DNA of 50,357 nt from Calditrichota bacterium (GCA_018263585.1 JAANWZ010000073.1:1-50357); one strand, 5' to 3'. Counted from the stretch's first letter, positions 25,163-33,960 are shown. Notes: a model not told the origin generated them from the letters alone. Program-made: numbers and translations.

Positions 25163-26623
25163 CTATCCCCGCTGTGTCTCCTTGACCGTGTTCGCGGCCG
25201 CTTCCACCGGCTTCGGCTTGAACAGGCCCTCCTGGAGCAGGCGGCCGATCGTCGACGCGAGCTCGACGAGCCGCAGCTCGGAGATGCCGAGCCGGTGGTA
25301 TTCGTTGTAGTACGCCTCGGTCACGTTCACGAAACTGTCGGAGCGGGTCCGCTTCTGGCGCGCGTCCTTGACGAAGTGCATCACCGCTCCCACGAGGTCC
25401 TCGTTCACCTCGACGCCGTCGCGTTCGAGCCCGGAGCGGTACTCCGGGCGGTAGAGCACGTCCCGCACCGCCGCGATCCCGGTGTGTTTGCCGAACACGT
25501 AGTGGATTTTGCGGTCGAGCAGCTCCGGCGGGATCACCTGGTAGATCGCGGGGTGGATCAGTATCCCGGCGGTGTGGATGCCGGACTCGTGCGTGAACAC
25601 GCCCTCGCCGATGATCGGCTCGTGCGCGCCGACCGGGATGCCCGAGAACTGTTCGAGCATCCGGCGCAGCTTGATCAGGTGGTCGTACCTGAACCCGGGG
25701 ATGTCCACGCCGTACAGGACCTTGAGCAGCATCACCACCTGGTGGAGCGGGGCGTTGCCGGCGCGTTCGCCGAGACCGTTCACCGTGCACGTCGGGATGT
25801 TGATCCCGTGGCTCATCGCGCGCACCGTGTTCACGCCCGCGAGCCCGAAGTCGTTGTGGAAGTGGACGACGAGATCCCGGCCGGGGAACTCTTCGACGAT
25901 GCGCGGGATGTAGTGGTCCACGCCCTCCGGGGTGAAGCAGCCGACGGTGTCGGGGAAGCTGTAACGGGTGCCGCCGGCCTCGTAGCCGGCCTTCGCGAGT
26001 GCGATCGTGTAGTCGAGGTCCGCGCGCGAACCGTCCTCGCCGCCGAACTCGACCTCCCTGACCCCGCGCTCGCGCGCGTAGCTGATCGTGTCGCACATCA
26101 TCCGCAGGTTCGCGTCGCGGTAGAACTGCACCGGAAGGTCGAGCCATTCGGAGAGGTCGCGCCCTTCCCGTTTCAACAGCGCGCGGCCGATCTTGTACTT
26201 CAGGTGGAGGTCGGAGCCGGAGGTGAAGATGAAGAAGGTGACCTCCGAGATATCGACCCCGATCGCTTCGAGCGTCTCGATCGTGATGTCCACGTCGCTC
26301 TGCGTCGAGCGGCACATCACGAGGAACTCGACATCTTCGCGGATATCGCCCCTGCGCCGCCCCTGCACGATCAACTGGAGCGCGTGACGGTCGGAGAGCG
26401 CGGCGAACGGGAATCCGAGGTCGAAGATGTGCACGCCCATCTCCGAGAGCGCCTTCGCGATCTCGTACTTCTGGCCGGGCGAGAACGCGACGCCGGGCAT
26501 CTGCTCACCGTCACGCAGCGTCGAGTCGTACACACGGATCCGTGACGGGTCCGGGAAGTTGAGGCGCCCGGTGAACTCGGTCGGCTCGTGGATCAGCTCG
26601 TTGAGCGGCTCACGCAGTTCCAT
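25163..26623 (-). CDS. 2-isopropylmalate/homocitrate/Re-citrate synthase-family acyltransferase
   Basis: A 486-aa HMGL-like TIM-barrel enzyme that condenses acetyl-CoA with a 2-oxoacid. The start is ATG 26623, seven bases after GGAGGA. DSTLRDGEQMPGV is at 33-45, the metal motif HFHNDFGLAGVN is in the second half of the barrel, and NGLGERAGNAPL follows. After the barrel come ~150 residues including THESGIHTAGIL and GKHTGIAAVRDVL, but no full LeuA-type allosteric domain. The GNAPLHQVVMLLK pattern leans toward homocitrate-type enzymes. It lies 2 bp after a 3-hydroxyacyl-CoA dehydrogenase gene, an odd neighbour for leucine synthesis. The 2-oxoacid substrate (2-oxoisovalerate, 2-oxoglutarate, oxaloacetate or pyruvate) is undetermined. 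Confidence 0.82.
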   Translation of the reverse strand: MELREPLNELIHEPTEFTGRLNFPDPSRIRVYDSTLRDGEQMPGVAFSPGQKYEIAKALSEMGVHIFDLGFPFAALSDRHALQLIVQGRRRGDIREDVEFLVMCRSTQSDVDITIETLEAIGVDISEVTFFIFTSGSDLHLKYKIGRALLKREGRDLSEWLDLPVQFYRDANLRMMCDTISYARERGVREVEFGGEDGSRADLDYTIALAKAGYEAGGTRYSFPDTVGCFTPEGVDHYIPRIVEEFPGRDLVVHFHNDFGLAGVNTVRAMSHGINIPTCTVNGLGERAGNAPLHQVVMLLKVLYGVDIPGFRYDHLIKLRRMLEQFSGIPVGAHEPIIGEGVFTHESGIHTAGILIHPAIYQVIPPELLDRKIHYVFGKHTGIAAVRDVLYRPEYRSGLERDGVEVNEDLVGAVMHFVKDARQKRTRSDSFVNVTEAYYNEYHRLGISELRLVELASTIGRLLQEGLFKPKPVEAAANTVKETQRG

Positions 26624-26625
26624 GA

Positions 26626-27549
26626 TCACTTCCTCCAGGTCGCGACCAGCGCCCGCAGCCGGTCGTCGTTCGGGACCGGCTCGTCGCCGGAATAGTCGTA
26701 AAACCCGCCGCCGGACTTCTTTCCGAGCATCCCGGCCGCCACCATCGCGCGCAGCAGCCGCGGCGCGCGGTACATCTCCCTGCCGAACTCGGCGGTCATC
26801 ACGTCCGCGACGTGCTCGGTCGTGTCGTGGCCGATGAAGTCGAGCAGCGCGAGCGGCCCCATCGGGTAGCCGCAGCCGTACATCATCCCGTTGTCGATGT
26901 CGCGCACGCCCGCGACTCCCGCTTCGAACGCGCGGATCGCGTCGAGCAGGTACGGCACGAGCAGGCGGTTGACGACGAACCCGGTCGTGTCGCGGCAGGC
27001 GACCGCGACTTTGCCGAGCCGCTCCACGAACGCGAGCGCGGCGGCGTACACCTGTTCGCTGACCTCGTCCGCCCGCACCACCTCGACCAGCTTCATCACC
27101 GGAGCCGGGTTGAAGAAGTGGAGTCCGAGAAAGCGGTCGCGCCGGTTCGTCGCCGCGGCGATCTCCCGGATCTTCAGGCTCGACGTGTTCGATGCGAAGA
27201 TCGCCTCCGGCTTCGCGATCGCGTCCAGATCGCGGAACAGCTCCGCCTTCAGCTCCAGTCGCTCCGGAACCGCTTCGATGATCAAGTCGCGGCCGGCGAG
27301 TTCGCGCAGGTCGGTGGCGCCGGCGAGGTTCTCGTTCACGCGCTTTCGATCGTCCTCGCTCGCGCGCTCCTTCTCGATCATCCTGCCGAGATAGCGGTGG
27401 AGCCGCGCGAGGCCGGCGTCGAGCGTCCGCTCATCAACTTCGCGGACGGTGGTGGGAAACCCGGCGAGCGCGCTTGCCAGCGCGATCCCGGACCCCATAA
27501 GCCCGCAGCCGGCGACGCCGACTGTCCTGATGTCGCTGTTGCTGTTCAT
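26626..27549 (-). CDS. 3-hydroxyacyl-CoA dehydrogenase
   Basis: A 307-aa HAD-type dehydrogenase. NAD motif GCGLMGSG is at 14-21; EAVPERLELK, FASNTSSLKI and LGLHFFNPAPVMKLVEVV give the catalytic His-Glu pair of the family, and the C-terminal helical domain has KSGGGFYDYS. Two ATGs (27564 and 27549) are possible and neither has a clear ribosome site. The length matches stand-alone L-3-hydroxybutyryl-CoA dehydrogenases. It is coupled to the HMGL-type synthase downstream. Likely substrates are 3-hydroxybutyryl-CoA or 3-hydroxypimeloyl-CoA. Confidence 0.9.
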   Translation of the reverse strand: MNSNSDIRTVGVAGCGLMGSGIALASALAGFPTTVREVDERTLDAGLARLHRYLGRMIEKERASEDDRKRVNENLAGATDLRELAGRDLIIEAVPERLELKAELFRDLDAIAKPEAIFASNTSSLKIREIAAATNRRDRFLGLHFFNPAPVMKLVEVVRADEVSEQVYAAALAFVERLGKVAVACRDTTGFVVNRLLVPYLLDAIRAFEAGVAGVRDIDNGMMYGCGYPMGPLALLDFIGHDTTEHVADVMTAEFGREMYRAPRLLRAMVAAGMLGKKSGGGFYDYSGDEPVPNDDRLRALVATWRK

Positions 27550-27967
27550 TTGAACCGCAGTCATCGATTGAGATTCGTAACATGCGAAACGGGCGGAACG
27601 CTGCGTCATTCTGAACGAAGCCCGGCGTCAGTGTGTCGGGCGAAGTGAAGTTTATCCTGAACGAAGTGAAGGGAAGGTCCGGGTAAGCAAACTGTTGCAT
27701 CTGCCAGTCATACCGTGGTCGAACTCGGACCTCCTTCACTGCGCGCGGCAAACTAACGCCGCGCTTGTTCAGGATGACACCAGAATCCCGCGGCATACCG
27801 ACGCCGCGCTTGTTCAGGATGACACCAGAATCCCGCGGCATACCGACGCCGCGCTTGTTCAGGATGACACCAGAATCCCGCGGCAAACTAACACCGCGCT
27901 TGTTCAGGATGACACATTGTGCCCTCCGGCCGAAACTCCCGCACTGCCGCTGAAAACCCCATTCCTG
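27550..27967. repeat. Palindromic element followed by ~45-bp tandem array
   Basis: No gene seen. 27605-27778 is a composite element with GTCATTCTGAACGAAGCCC at one end. Three further 45-bp units (27781-27825, 27826-27870, 27871-27915), each starting CAGAATCCCGCGGCA and ending GTTCAGGATGACAC, repeat its right end, giving four consecutive right ends. There are no unique spacers, so this is not a CRISPR array. An open frame on the minus strand is only the translation of this array. Confidence 0.88.
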
Positions 27968-30037
27968 CTACACATCCATCGTCTTGCTGTAACTGGCCCC
28001 GATCGCGCCGCGCAGGCAGGTCTGCGAGACCATGAACTCGGCGGAATGCCGCGCCTGCACGACGAGCGCCTCCGAGAGCGGTGCTGCGCATGAGGCGCGG
28101 ATGCAGTCCATCACCGCCTTGCGCGCGGCCTCCGCGGCCGGGCTCTCCGCCGGCGGCAGTTCACGCGCCTCCGCCGGCACCTCGAACGACTTCTCCGCGA
28201 GCGGACGCCTGCGCAGCCCGTGATCGCCGCCGGAGAGCAGCTTCCCGACAACCGCGACCGCGTCCGCGAACGGGCCGGCGTAGTCGGTGAGCCAGCCGGC
28301 GGTGTCCTTCGCGCGCACGAACCGCCCGCCGAGCAGGATCGCCAGCAGCCGCGGCCACTGTTCGCGGCTCGCCCTGCGCAGCGGCCAGTGGCAGCCCTCC
28401 ATCCCCGGCAGCACCGGCAGCGTCACTTCGGGCATCCCGAGTTGCGCCGACTGATCCGCGACGAGATAATGGCAGTGCATGAGCAGCTCGAGCATCCCGC
28501 CGAGGCAGCGCTTGCCGTTGATGAACCCGACCGAGAGCGCGAACTCGTCGTTGAACCGGCGCGCGGTCTCCGACCACGCCTTCGACATCTTGTAGCTCTG
28601 TTCCCGGTCGTGGAGCGCGGGGTAGAACTCGCTCGTGTCCGCGCCGACGAGCTGCGTGGTCAGGTGGAAGTCGCCGGTGAGCACGACGCGGTCGATCCGC
28701 TCCTCCTTCAGCCAGTCGATCGCACGGTCGAGCTCGTGAATCACGTCCCAGTTGAGCGATTCACGGCCGAGCGTGATCGCGCCGGCCTCGCCATCGTGTT
28801 CCGCGTTCACGTAGAGCTGCTTCCACTCCGGCGTGTCCATCCGGTCGAACTCCTCCGGATGCCAGGTCCCGTTTTTCGCGTCCGGGTGGAGCCTGTGGTA
28901 CGTTTCCACGCGCCGGATCACCTCGTCCGCGCCGGTGTTGCGCGCGGTCGCGACGATTCCCTTCGTGAACTGCGCGCACAGCTCGCCGATCGCGTTCATG
29001 TGCGACAGGTGCGCGCGCTGCTCGTGCAGCATCAGGCTCGTCATCTGGAACAGCGGGCCGAGCATCCACGCGTTGAACTCGTCCTCGTCGGCGAGCTCCC
29101 AGTCCACCGTCGGCCGGTTGCTCGAATACCACGACTCGCCGCTCTCCTTCCTCCGCACGAGCTGATTTTCCGGCGCAAACAGGTCGCCGTACTGTTCGGC
29201 GAGGTGGTGCAGGCACGACCATGTGAGGAAACTGGCCCCCGGGCCGATCGCGTCGTGCGCGCGGAACGGATTCGGGCCGACGAGCCGGCGCACGTATTTG
29301 TCCACCTTCCAGAACGGCATGTTCGACGCGCGCTGGTAGCGGAGCGCGGCGAGCGTGACCCCGCAGAAAAGCACGTCGAGGATGAACGACCAGTAGTCGG
29401 CGACCGGCACAGGCACGAGCCCGAGCGACCAGAACAGGCGCGTGATCGCGGACGGCTCGTCTTCGACGACTTCCCACACCTTGTTGATCGGGTGCGGGAA
29501 CGACGGGTGGAGGATGCCGACGCCCAGCTCGGAGCCGGGGAAGCCGGAGGTGACCGAGCGGATCTCGGCGTCCGGGAACGCGCCCCGCATCAGCTCGTAA
29601 TGCGCGCGCTTGATCGGGAGGATCTCCGGCACCGCCTCGAGCACGAAGCGCGGGTTGAACTTCGCGAGCGCGGGCGGGAGCTCCTTTCCGCCGTAGTTGA
29701 GCCGGACGATGTTCGCCATGATCTCGTTCGCCGTCTCGCGCCCGAACGACGCTTTCAGCCCGCCGTACTGGCCGCCGATCCCGTCGGGCGCGTCCGGCAG
29801 GTCGAGCGTGACGACCGGGACGCCGTACTCGAGCAGGCGCGAGCCGAGCTGCATCGCCTTGCCCGACCCGACGATCCCGTTGCCTCCGGAGATCACGAGC
29901 GCGCCGCGGTCGCCCTCCGGGCCGAACACCGCATCGACCAGCGATTCCGTTGACTCGGGCGGGCCGCCGTTGCGGAAGAAACCGAGCACGGGGCCGATCC
30001 CGAGCGTGGTCAGCGTCGATTGCCTCATCGTCTTCAT
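27968..30037 (-). CDS. 3-hydroxyacyl-CoA dehydrogenase-enoyl-CoA hydratase fusion (divergent)
   Basis: A 689-aa two-domain protein. The N-terminal part has a Rossmann motif GGNGIVGSG (51-59), VLEAVPEILPIKRAHYELM and a helical second half, matching the 3-hydroxyacyl-CoA dehydrogenase plan but divergent, for example SVTSGFPGSELG where SNTSS is usual. From ~415 a crotonase fold follows, with CLGGMLELLMHCHYLVAD and GMPEVTLPVLPGMEG keeping both acidic positions of hydratases. Domain order is opposite to FadB. The ATG overlaps the stop of the thiolase gene (30034-30037) and has a GGGGGAA site. It probably performs hydration and oxidation on a pathway-specific acyl-CoA, delivered to or from the coupled thiolase. 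Confidence 0.8.
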   Translation of the reverse strand: MKTMRQSTLTTLGIGPVLGFFRNGGPPESTESLVDAVFGPEGDRGALVISGGNGIVGSGKAMQLGSRLLEYGVPVVTLDLPDAPDGIGGQYGGLKASFGRETANEIMANIVRLNYGGKELPPALAKFNPRFVLEAVPEILPIKRAHYELMRGAFPDAEIRSVTSGFPGSELGVGILHPSFPHPINKVWEVVEDEPSAITRLFWSLGLVPVPVADYWSFILDVLFCGVTLAALRYQRASNMPFWKVDKYVRRLVGPNPFRAHDAIGPGASFLTWSCLHHLAEQYGDLFAPENQLVRRKESGESWYSSNRPTVDWELADEDEFNAWMLGPLFQMTSLMLHEQRAHLSHMNAIGELCAQFTKGIVATARNTGADEVIRRVETYHRLHPDAKNGTWHPEEFDRMDTPEWKQLYVNAEHDGEAGAITLGRESLNWDVIHELDRAIDWLKEERIDRVVLTGDFHLTTQLVGADTSEFYPALHDREQSYKMSKAWSETARRFNDEFALSVGFINGKRCLGGMLELLMHCHYLVADQSAQLGMPEVTLPVLPGMEGCHWPLRRASREQWPRLLAILLGGRFVRAKDTAGWLTDYAGPFADAVAVVGKLLSGGDHGLRRRPLAEKSFEVPAEARELPPAESPAAEAARKAVMDCIRASCAAPLSEALVVQARHSAEFMVSQTCLRGAIGASYSKTMDV

Positions 30038-31287
30038 GCCGGGTTCCCCCCGTTGCTGTCATTGACCCGGAACAGGGCCGCGATCCCGACATCGCCGGCG
30101 GCGCAGCCGAACACGAGCGCGTAGCCGCCGCCCTTCTTCACCGTCCGCTCGAGCGCTTCCACGATCACCCGGACGAGCGTCGGACCCTGCGGGTGGCCAT
30201 AGACGAGCGGGCAGCCGGTGTCGTTCATCTTCCGCCAGTCGTAGTCGAGCAGCTTCGCGAACACGGCGTCGTTGACCGCGAACGGGTTGTGGTCATAGAC
30301 CGCGGTCATCTCGTCCATCGTGAGCCCCGTGCGCGCGAGCAGCTTCTTCACCGCGTGCGCGGGCGCCTCCGGCATGAACCCGGGGTCGGCTCGGTGTTCG
30401 GCGGAGGCGACGAGCTGCACGCTTATCTCCGGGCGGGGGCTCAATTCCCGGGCCTTCGCTTCGCTGGTCACGAGCAGCGTGAACATGCCGTCGGAGGCAT
30501 GCGTCTGCCCGCCGGCGGTGACGCCCGTGTCGAGCTGGCGTTCCGCCTTGAATTGCGCGAGCGAATCGTACCTGCGCACGCCGTAGTCGCCATCGACGAG
30601 GCCCAGTTTCTTCCCGCGCACGTCGAGCACGGTGAGCGGAAACAGGATCCCGTCGAGCGCACCCGTATCGACCGCGTCGTAGTACTGCCGGTAGCGGGTG
30701 TACGAGACCTCGGCGAGCTCGTTCATCTCGAGCTTGTGCTTGCGCGCGGTGCGGCCGGCGCACGCGATCATCGACGTCTCGCCCCTGCCTTTGCTGAACC
30801 CGCTCTGGCCGGTGGAAGGGTCGTAGCCGAAGTTGTCCCAGATGTCGCTGATCACCTCCGTGCGCCGGTACGTCCCCTGGTTCGGAAACACGCCCGCGGG
30901 CGAGTTGCTCGTCTTGTCGAACGCGAGCACGCCGACGGTCTCGTGCGATCCGCCCTGCACGTGCGCGGACGCCTTGAGCACGAGCTGGAGCCCGGTCGCG
31001 CACGCCTGCTCGAGGTGAAATCCCGGCAGCCGGTGGCTGAAGCAGTGGGACAAGTACGGCGCACCCCAGAACTTGTACAGCCACGGCACCGTCGATCCGC
31101 TCACCAGGTAGTCGAGCGCGCTGATCTCGACGCCCTTTTTCGCGAGGATCAGCGGCATCGATTCGGCGGCGAACCGGGCGATGTCCACCTCGGCGAGCGC
31201 GCTCGTGTGCCAGGCGGGAAACCAGCTCCCTCCCCAGGCGCCGTACGGGATGTACGCGCCCGGGAACACGGGTGACACGTCTTTCAT
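30034..31287 (-). CDS. Thiolase-family acyltransferase, coupled to the dehydrogenase-hydratase fusion
   Basis: A 417-aa thiolase-superfamily protein. Cys96 in LEQACATGLQLV is the nucleophile; YGHPQGPT carries His and VFGCAAGDVG the second Cys near the C-terminus. The start is ATG 31287 with a GGGAG site ~5 bases upstream. It differs clearly from the thiolase at 21247, with AYIPYGAWGGSWFPAWHTS at the N-terminus, suggesting another substrate. A 4-bp overlap with the 689-aa fusion gene makes a beta-oxidation pair, possibly for the C7 dicarboxylic or C4 stage. Its exact substrate cannot be inferred. Confidence 0.85.
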   Translation of the reverse strand: MKDVSPVFPGAYIPYGAWGGSWFPAWHTSALAEVDIARFAAESMPLILAKKGVEISALDYLVSGSTVPWLYKFWGAPYLSHCFSHRLPGFHLEQACATGLQLVLKASAHVQGGSHETVGVLAFDKTSNSPAGVFPNQGTYRRTEVISDIWDNFGYDPSTGQSGFSKGRGETSMIACAGRTARKHKLEMNELAEVSYTRYRQYYDAVDTGALDGILFPLTVLDVRGKKLGLVDGDYGVRRYDSLAQFKAERQLDTGVTAGGQTHASDGMFTLLVTSEAKARELSPRPEISVQLVASAEHRADPGFMPEAPAHAVKKLLARTGLTMDEMTAVYDHNPFAVNDAVFAKLLDYDWRKMNDTGCPLVYGHPQGPTLVRVIVEALERTVKKGGGYALVFGCAAGDVGIAALFRVNDSNGGNPA

Positions 31288-31656
31288 CTCCGCTCCCTGT
31301 CGTTTCGCGGCATCGGGGGCTCGGTTCGATTCTCGCAAGGGTTGCAGGTCATCTGTCGAGATCCTTCACCGCGCGGCTTGCGCCGCGCACGTTCAGGATG
31401 ACACGACCGGCCGGCGGCACACTGACGCCACGCTTGTTCAGGATGACACTAATGCCGGTTCATATCCAGTATGCGCGTTCCACTGCGTCATTCTGACGCC
31501 CGAAGGGCGGAAGAAGGTCCGAGTACGAACCGGGTGGTTACTGTCTGGATCACCCTTGCTGGAACTGGACCTTCCCTTCACTGCGTTCAGGATGAACTTC
31601 ACGCCGCTGACGCGGCGTTCAGAATGACGAACACTCCAACCGGATCGGAACTGACA
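31288..31656. repeat. Repeat-filled gap upstream of the thiolase pair
   Basis: No gene seen. GAGATCCTTCACCGCGCGG starts a right half element at ~31356. GTTCAGGATGACAC ends occur near 31391-31404 and 31436-31449. 31487-31628 is a composite element (GTCATTCTGACGCCCGAAG to CAGAATGAC). The stop codon of the small aconitase-like subunit gene lies about 30 bp beyond it. Confidence 0.75.
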
Positions 31657-32148
31657 CTAACCCGCCGCCACCCTGCGGCGCACGTATTCCGCGAGCCCGC
31701 CGGCGTCGATGATCTCCCGGATTCCCTCCGGAAACGGCGCCGCGCGCCACGACCCCCCGCGCGTCACATTCTCGATCGCACCTTCCGCGAGCTCGACTCG
31801 GATCGTGTCGCCGTCCTCGATCCCCGCGACCGCATCCGCGCACTCGAGAATCGGCAGCCCGATGTTGATCGCGTTGCGGTAGAAGATCCGCGCGAACGAG
31901 ACGGCGATCACGCAGGCGACACCCGCGCCCTTGATCGCGATCGGCGCGTTCTCGCGCGACGAGCCGCAGCCGAAGTTGCGGCCGGCGACGATGAAATCCC
32001 CGGGACGCACGCGCTGGACGAACGTCGCATCCAGATCCTCGAGCGCATGCGGCGCGAGCTCTTCGACCGTGAACCCGGTGCAGTAGCGCGCCGGTATGAT
32101 CACGTCCGTGTCAACGTGGTCGTCGTATTTGAACGCGCGTCCACCCAT
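31657..32148 (-). CDS. Aconitase-family small subunit (LeuD/HacB-like)
   Basis: A 163-aa swivel-domain subunit of 3-isopropylmalate dehydratase/homoaconitase-type enzymes. DHVDTDVIIPARY (~10-22) and GRNFGCGSSRENAPIAIKG (~57-75) are diagnostic. The substrate-selecting loop directly after ARY reads CTGF rather than the common LNT/LRT, so substrate preference is uncertain. It lies 7 bp downstream of the MarR gene and works with the large subunit at 32668-33960. Possible substrates: isopropylmalate, homocitrate, citrate or a methyl-malate. Confidence 0.88.
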   Translation of the reverse strand: MGGRAFKYDDHVDTDVIIPARYCTGFTVEELAPHALEDLDATFVQRVRPGDFIVAGRNFGCGSSRENAPIAIKGAGVACVIAVSFARIFYRNAINIGLPILECADAVAGIEDGDTIRVELAEGAIENVTRGGSWRAAPFPEGIREIIDAGGLAEYVRRRVAAG

Positions 32149-32155
32149 CAGTCGC

Positions 32156-32662
32156 TCAGTGTGAGGAGTTGTCGCGCAGGTTGTCGTGAATCAGCCGCAG
32201 GTCCGCGAGCAGTCGGTTCATCCGCGACGTGCGGATGCGGCGGCGCGCGATCCGGTTCACCTCGTTCGCCTGCTCGTTCAGCTTCGGCAGCAGCCCGCGC
32301 CCTTTCGCGGTCAGCGAGATGAGCTGGGTGCGCCGGTCCTCGTCCGTCTGGTTGCGCCGGATCAGCCCGGCCTGCTCGAGGCGATCGACCTGCCGGGTGA
32401 TCGTTGCGTTGTCGAGTTCGACGCGCCGGCCGAGCTCGGTCTGCTTCATCATGTCACTCTCGGCGATCCCCTGGAGCACGACCCATTGCGTCGAGGTGAT
32501 CTCATATTCCTTCAGCCGCTCCTCGAGCGCCGCGCGCATGTAGCGGGCGATCACGTTGACGAGAAACCCGAGGCTGTCGTCGAGCGCGTGCCCGTCGGCG
32601 TCTGCGGCGACTGTCCGGTCAGTTTGCTTCGCATCGGCGACGGCGCCGTCGTTTTCACTCAC
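32156..32662 (-). CDS. MarR-family transcriptional regulator
   Basis: A 168-aa MarR protein beginning at GTG 32662 (VSENDGAVAD), eight bases after AGGA. The winged helix spans about 55-125: TSTQWVVLQGIAE, KQTELGRRVELDNATITRQVDRLEQAGLIRR (recognition helix) and the wing with DRRTQLISLTAKG. It lies between the two aconitase-like subunit genes (5 and 7 bp gaps), so it is made with them. In Rhodopseudomonas the MarR protein BadR controls anaerobic benzoate genes through a benzoate-pathway effector; a similar role here is inference. The nested palindrome at 35205-35235, upstream of this run, is a candidate operator. Confidence 0.9.
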   Translation of the reverse strand: MSENDGAVADAKQTDRTVAADADGHALDDSLGFLVNVIARYMRAALEERLKEYEITSTQWVVLQGIAESDMMKQTELGRRVELDNATITRQVDRLEQAGLIRRNQTDEDRRTQLISLTAKGRGLLPKLNEQANEVNRIARRRIRTSRMNRLLADLRLIHDNLRDNSSH

Positions 32663-32667
32663 CGTTT

Positions 32668-33960
32668 CTATCCTTTCGCTGCCTGCAGCTTCGTGTTCAC
32701 GCGGACGTCGTACGGTGGCGTGATCTCGCCGGCGACCGCGGATGCGGCGGCGACCGCGGGACCGCTCAGATAGACCCTGCTCGACGGGTGCCCGTTGCGG
32801 CCGACGAAATTGCGGTTCGTCGTGTACAGTCCGACCTCGTTCTCCGCGAGCACGCCCATGTGTCCGCCGATGCACGGGCCACACGTGGGAGGCGTCACCG
32901 CCGCGCCCGCAGCGACGAACACCCCCGCGAGCCCCCGCTTCAGCAGTTCGAGGTAGATCGCCTGGCTCGACGGGATCACGAGCAGGCGCGTATCGCGGTG
33001 CACCTTCCGCCCGCGCAAGATCTCCGCCGCGATCTCGAAATCCTCGAGCCGGCCGTTCGTGCACGATCCGATCACGACCTGGTCCACGTGTTCGCCGGCG
33101 ACTTCTTCCACGTCGGTCGCGTTCGACGGCAGGTACGGCTTCGCGACCTGCGGGCGCAGCGAGCCGACATCGACCGGGATCGTGCTCGCGTAACGCGCGT
33201 CCGGGTCGGCATCGATCGGCTCCGCGCCGGCGATGCCCACGGTGCGCAGGTAATCGAGCGTGGTCGCGTCCGCCGGAATGATCCCGGACTTCGCGCCCGC
33301 CTCGATCGCCATGTTCGTGACCGTGAACCGCCCGTCCATCGACATCGCCTCGATCACCGGCCCGTGGAACTCGAGTACCTTGTAGAGGGCGCCCTCGACG
33401 CCGAGCAGGCTGATCACGTGGAGAACGACGTCCTTTGCGCCGATCCACGGGTCCGGTTCGCCGCTGATTTCGAGGCGGATCGTCTCCGGCACGCGGAACC
33501 AGAGCTCGCCGAGCGCCCACGCGGCGGCCATGTCCGTGCTCCCGATCCCGGTCGCGAGCGCGCCGACCGCGCCGTGCGTGCACGTGTGGCTGTCCGCACC
33601 GACGACGAGATCGCCCGGGCGCACGAAACCCTTGTCCGGCAGGATCGAATGGCAGATCCCGGACCGGCCTACCTCGAAATAGTTCTCAACCCCCTGCTCG
33701 CGCGCGAACTCGCGCATGTTCTTCGAAAGTTGCGCGGCCTTGATGTCCTTCGCGGGCACGAAATGGTCGTTCACGAGCACGAGCGTATCCGGGTTCTTCA
33801 CCCGCTCGACCCCCATCCCGCGGAACACCTCGATCGAGAGCGAACAGGTGACATCCGTGCCGAGCACGCGGTCCACCTTCGCGAACAGCAGCTCTCCGGG
33901 CTCGACCCGGTCACGGCCGCCGTGGGTGGCGAGGATCTTTTCCGCGATCGTCATGCTCAT
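32668..33960 (-). CDS. Aconitase-family large subunit (LeuC/HacA-like)
   Basis: A 430-aa large subunit holding the [4Fe-4S] cluster of hydro-lyases of the LeuC/homoaconitase group. Cluster cysteines appear in GSCTNGRLEDF and PTCGPCIGGHMG; the substrate Arg-containing end is VYLSGPAVAAASAVAGEI. The length (~420-430 aa) is that of the archaeal and anaerobe type rather than the longer E. coli LeuC. It overlaps no neighbour; MarR follows after 5 bp. With the small subunit it would isomerise a hydroxy-tricarboxylate or an alkylmalate. Confidence 0.9.
   Translation of the reverse strand: MSMTIAEKILATHGGRDRVEPGELLFAKVDRVLGTDVTCSLSIEVFRGMGVERVKNPDTLVLVNDHFVPAKDIKAAQLSKNMREFAREQGVENYFEVGRSGICHSILPDKGFVRPGDLVVGADSHTCTHGAVGALATGIGSTDMAAAWALGELWFRVPETIRLEISGEPDPWIGAKDVVLHVISLLGVEGALYKVLEFHGPVIEAMSMDGRFTVTNMAIEAGAKSGIIPADATTLDYLRTVGIAGAEPIDADPDARYASTIPVDVGSLRPQVAKPYLPSNATDVEEVAGEHVDQVVIGSCTNGRLEDFEIAAEILRGRKVHRDTRLLVIPSSQAIYLELLKRGLAGVFVAAGAAVTPPTCGPCIGGHMGVLAENEVGLYTTNRNFVGRNGHPSSRVYLSGPAVAAASAVAGEITPPYDVRVNTKLQAAKG

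Noticed and set aside
25163-26623. Firm call as Re-citrate synthase or as LeuA
   Set aside because: Motifs shared by all HMGL-type synthases are visible but residues that separate the substrates could not be judged by eye; the call was left at family level.
27434-27886. Open frame on the minus strand with a threefold VILNKRGVGMPRDSG-like peptide repeat
   Set aside because: It is the translation of the 45-bp DNA tandem array and of part of the adjacent dehydrogenase gene in another frame; no ribosome site and no family pattern.
27736-27915. Possible CRISPR array
   Set aside because: The units are directly adjacent with no unique spacers, the repeated unit is the end of a dispersed element, and no cas genes are present.
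32663-33583. Upstream part of the long frame containing the MarR gene
   Set aside because: It overlaps the LeuC-like gene in another frame and is Arg-rich low-complexity; the MarR protein starts at GTG 32662 with its own ribosome site.
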